From Candidatus Iainarchaeum sp. (GTDB taxonomy: Archaea > Iainarchaeota > Iainarchaeia > JAADDC01), in the NCBI GenBank assembly GCA_013154145.1, contig JAADDC010000007.1, forward strand, positions 1 through 7,840: a stretch of 7,840 nt of DNA, in the 5' to 3' direction. Below the pieces are notes generated by a model. It did not search any database. It was not told the DNA's origin and worked only from the letters and a program-made list of their open reading frames with translations. The translations under genes were made by a program, and so were the position numbers. Of the stretch, positions 5,966 through 7,840 are shown piece after piece. The first letter of the stretch is position 1, and every line of letters begins with the position of its first letter.

Positions 5966-6142
5966 TCACCCCAGCCTCAAGAGGTAAACGATGAGCTGAA
6001 AAATGTAGCCGATGCTACCGAGGATGAGGAAGCCGAGCCCGGTGATCTTCACCATCTGGCGGTACTCTTCGGGGCTCGGCTTCTTGGCCAGCTTCAGCAC
6101 CCTTATGGCGTTGTCAATGAACTCCTTCAGTCTCCTGATCAT
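5966..6142 (-). CDS. secE: Protein translocase subunit SecE (Sec61 gamma)
   Basis: This single-span protein of about 58 residues clamps SecY in the SecYE-beta protein-conducting channel of the cytoplasmic membrane. An amphipathic helix (IRRLKEFIDNAIRVLKLAKKP) is followed by the SPEEYRQMVKITGLG link and one transmembrane helix (GFLILGSIGYIFQLIVYLL), exactly the archaeal SecE/Sec61-gamma plan and length. Candidate starts are GTG 6151, ATG 6148 and ATG 6142. Only 6142 has a well-spaced SD (GGAG, 8 bases upstream), so I chose it; the other two form a GTGATG string that contains the ftsZ stop and may also be used through coupling. The position between ftsZ and spt5 is the usual archaeal order. Confidence 0.92.
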   Translation of the reverse strand: MIRRLKEFIDNAIRVLKLAKKPSPEEYRQMVKITGLGFLILGSIGYIFQLIVYLLRLG

Positions 6143-6147
6143 CCCCA

Positions 6148-7254
6148 TCACTCCACGAAGTCAATGTCAAGGTGCAGCCGGTTCTGGGCCACGTCCCTGA
6201 GCTCCTCCAGGTAGGGGATCTTGCCGCCCACGATGATGACCAGCACGGAGAGCTGGTTCTTGGGATAGTTCTCGTCGATGGCGGCGCCCCAGATGAGGTG
6301 GGCGTTGGGGCTGATCTTGGAGGAGACGGCCTCGGCTATCATCTCCGCTTCCTTGAGGGTCATGTCGGTGCCGCCGATGACGTAGACGATGGCCCTGTCA
6401 GCTTCGGAGATGTCCACGTCAAGGAGCGGGGAAGTTATGGCGTTCTCCACGGCCTCCAGGGCCCTCTCCTCCGGAGAGCCCTCGGAGCTGGACTCGCCCA
6501 TGCCGATGACCGCCGGTCCTCCCCTCTCCATGACGGTTCTCAGGTCGGCGAAGTCCACGTTCACGAGGCCGGGCTTCGTGACCATCTCGGTAATACCCTT
6601 AATGGCGTTGGCCAGTATCTCGTCGGCCACCTTGAAGGCGGCGTTGATGGGAAGGTCAGGGGCCACCTCCAGCAGCTTGTCGTTGGGTATGATGATGATG
6701 GTGTCGGCCTCCTTCATGAGCTTGGAGAGGGCCTTGATGGCGTTCTCCAGCCTCACCCTGCCCTCCGCCGTGAAGGGAAGGGTGACCACGGCCACCGTCA
6801 GGGCTCCAAGCTCCTTGGCCACCTCTGCGATGACGGGTGCCGAGCCGCTGCCCGTTCCGCCACCGAGGCCAGCCGTGATGAAAACCAGGTCTGCCCCCTC
6901 AAGGGCCTTGCGGATCTCCTCGATGTCCTCGCGGGCCGCCTGCTCGCCAAGGGCGGGGTTGCTCCCGGCACCCAGCCCCTTGGTGGTCTTCTTGCCGATG
7001 AGTATCTTGCGGTCAGCCCGGGTGTGGAGGAGCTGTTGAGCATCCGTGTTGACGGCTATGAGCTCAGCTCCGTAGATGCCCATCTCGTGGAGCCTGTTGA
7101 TGGTGTTGCAGCCGGCTCCGCCGGCCCCCACCACCTTTATGGTCGGGAGGGCCTCCCGGAGAAACTTCTCAATCTCTTCGTCGTCGGAGGTCTTTTCCTG
7201 CTTTTTGACCTCCTTCCTGGCCCGCTTAACCGCCCTTTCCACCACGCTCTTCAC
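6148..7254 (-). CDS. ftsZ: Cell division GTPase FtsZ (archaeal FtsZ1-like)
   Basis: This tubulin-family GTPase of 368 residues polymerises at mid-cell to build the division ring. A basic, charged N-terminal extension (about 1-38) precedes the Rossmann-like core: GAGGAG (43-48), VNTDAQQL, GLGAGSNPALGE, the tubulin signature GGGTGSG (131-137), PFTAEGRVR and the T7 loop NVDFAD (232-237) that completes the catalytic site of the next subunit. The C-terminal domain includes SPLLDVDI and WGAAIDENY, and the protein ends in a short acidic LHLDIDFVE after a brief link. The frame extends to TTG 7263, but that codon touches the SD GGAG (7264-7267); GTG 7254 is 9 bases away and is preferred. It leads the operon, just after a TATA-like promoter, and its stop overlaps the secE start region. 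Confidence 0.97.
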   Translation of the reverse strand: MKSVVERAVKRARKEVKKQEKTSDDEEIEKFLREALPTIKVVGAGGAGCNTINRLHEMGIYGAELIAVNTDAQQLLHTRADRKILIGKKTTKGLGAGSNPALGEQAAREDIEEIRKALEGADLVFITAGLGGGTGSGSAPVIAEVAKELGALTVAVVTLPFTAEGRVRLENAIKALSKLMKEADTIIIIPNDKLLEVAPDLPINAAFKVADEILANAIKGITEMVTKPGLVNVDFADLRTVMERGGPAVIGMGESSSEGSPEERALEAVENAITSPLLDVDISEADRAIVYVIGGTDMTLKEAEMIAEAVSSKISPNAHLIWGAAIDENYPKNQLSVLVIIVGGKIPYLEELRDVAQNRLHLDIDFVE

Positions 7255-7263
7255 AGCTCTCAA

Positions 7264-7267
7264 CTCC
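7264..7267 (-). promoter_or_regulatory. Shine-Dalgarno site deciding the ftsZ start
   Basis: GGAG on the - strand (in AAAAGGAGTTGAGAGCTGTG) stands 9 bases before GTG 7254 and directly against TTG 7263, so it supports the GTG start three codons into the longest open frame. Confidence 0.55.
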
Positions 7268-7305
7268 TTTTCAACATAATTCGAACATATTAGTAGGGGC
7301 GCAAT

Positions 7306-7317
7306 TCTATAAAACCG
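7306..7317 (-). promoter_or_regulatory. TATA-type promoter of the ftsZ-secE-spt5-ribosomal protein operon
   Basis: The - strand reads CGGTTTTATAGA directly after the endonuclease V-like stop: a TATA-like core (TTTTATAG, 7307-7314) with CGG just upstream, where a BRE would lie. A start about 26 bases downstream (near 7284) would give a leader of some 30 bases ending in the SD and GTG 7254. The surrounding 63-base gap is AT-rich in GC-rich DNA. No other full promoter is evident before rpl1, so this probably drives the whole operon. Confidence 0.6.
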
Positions 7318-7840
7318 TTATGGGATTTCCCTTCGCATCCGCTTGCTCAGGCGATCCGCCACCTCCAGGGGCAGCGGTTGTTTCTTCCCGTCAAACCAGA
7401 ACCTCTCCACGATGCGTGGATCCGGCAGCCCCCAGCCTGGTGAGATGTACGCACCTCTGAAACTCTCTTGGCCCCTCGTCAGGGGACTCTTGGCCACTCC
7501 CAGCGAGGGAACGCCCAGGATGGCGCCCACGTGGACGGCCTCCCCTGCCCCCCTCGGATGGGACGTCCCGTGGCCGTCCACGAGAAGCAACGTCTCCTCG
7601 TCCACGAGCCCCCCGGCGGCCTTCGCCATGAAGGGAGCTTCCCGGAAGGCCAGGTACGTGGGCACGTAGGGAAAATGAACCTTTCCCCTCCAGCTCCGCC
7701 ACTCCAGTAGCTCTCCGTCCTCGTCGAAGAGCGCCGCCACTCCCACGCCTTCACAGCCCCTGTAGGCCACGTCCACGGCCAGAACCCTCCTCACCTCCAC
7801 TTCAAGGGGCTCGTTCATGGAGGCGAGCGTCCTCTGGGCC
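7318..7840 (-). CDS. nfi: Endonuclease V-like protein (5' end cut by window), atypical
   Basis: Endonuclease V cuts DNA or RNA one phosphate 3' of deoxyinosine or inosine. Family motifs are plain: VLAVDVAY (first metal-binding Asp), FPYVPTYLAFRE (PYxP wedge and catalytic Glu), LLVDGHGTSHPRGAG (second Asp and HPR) and LGVAKSPL. An internal ATG exists at 7818, but the frame stays open to the edge, and the codons before it (AQRTLAS) fit the family's N-terminal helix, so the true start is probably outside. Two oddities: the segment between GVAKS and YISPG is only about 12 residues, where the family usually has several tens, and the expected PGH is PGW (Trp codon 7432-7434). The C-terminus LPLEVADRLSKR replaces the usual LPEPTRxAD. 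Catalytic metal ligands look intact; activity or specificity may differ. Confidence 0.85.
   Translation of the reverse strand, partial: AQRTLASMNEPLEVEVRRVLAVDVAYRGCEGVGVAALFDEDGELLEWRSWRGKVHFPYVPTYLAFREAPFMAKAAGGLVDEETLLLVDGHGTSHPRGAGEAVHVGAILGVPSLGVAKSPLTRGQESFRGAYISPGWGLPDPRIVERFWFDGKKQPLPLEVADRLSKRMRREIP

Noticed and set aside
6172..7293. Long + strand open frame (373 codons) opposite ftsZ
   Set aside because: It is exactly antisense to conserved FtsZ codons, and its composition (His/Gly/Leu/Val-rich, no motif) is typical of shadow frames in GC-rich DNA.
7819..7840. ATG at 7818 as the true start of the endonuclease V-like gene
   Set aside because: The frame is open to the window edge, upstream codons resemble the family N-terminal helix, and the family normally has some 30-40 residues before the VDV motif.

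Overview
This window comes from an archaeal chromosome, almost certainly a euryarchaeon in the broad sense and probably a thermophile. The order ftsZ-secE-spt5-rpl11-rpl1-rpl10-rpl12 is a well-known archaeal cell-division, secretion, transcription and ribosome cluster. Spt5 has only the NGN-KOW form, L10 and L12 carry the archaeal K/E-rich tail ending in AGLASLFG, and the proteins are rich in Glu, Lys and Arg. The DNA is visibly GC-rich, with strong Shine-Dalgarno (SD) sites and AT-rich TATA-like boxes only in the short intergenic gaps. I cannot name the genus; an uncultured lineage is possible. No RNA gene, mobile element, CRISPR array or integrase is visible, and there is no gene-free stretch over 300 bases.

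Layout. Bases 1-717 on the + strand hold the C-terminal ATPase half of an SMC chromosome-condensation protein, cut at the left edge. Everything else is on the - strand. Reading in the direction of transcription from the right edge, the genes are an atypical endonuclease V-like protein (cut at the right edge), a TATA-type promoter, and the operon ftsZ, secE, spt5, rpl11, rpl1, rpl10, rpl12. After L12 comes a 38-base gap combining a T-rich terminator with a TATA-like box. Then follow a small two-helix membrane protein and a 681-residue membrane-anchored, Lon-type (S16) Ser-Lys protease without an ATPase domain. The protease gene runs tail-to-tail into smc with a 77-base overlap.

How the genes fit together. 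FtsZ builds the division ring. SecE is the gamma subunit of the Sec61/SecYE translocon. Spt5 is the RNA polymerase clamp and processivity factor. L11, L1 and the L10-L12 stalk are the mobile, factor-binding parts of the large ribosomal subunit. Genes in this operon touch or overlap by a few bases, with stop codons embedded in start codons at three junctions, which points to translational coupling. The only sizeable internal gap (71 bases, before rpl1) has a GC hairpin abutting the SD and a weak TATA-like box, a plausible control point for L1-L10-L12.

The less understood material is at the two ends of this operon. One end has the secreted/anchored Lon-like protease and its small membrane partner. 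The other has the endonuclease V-like protein, which lacks a conserved histidine and an internal segment. Several start codons were moved from the longest open frame to the site best supported by the SD and by family alignment (L12, Spt5, SecE, FtsZ).
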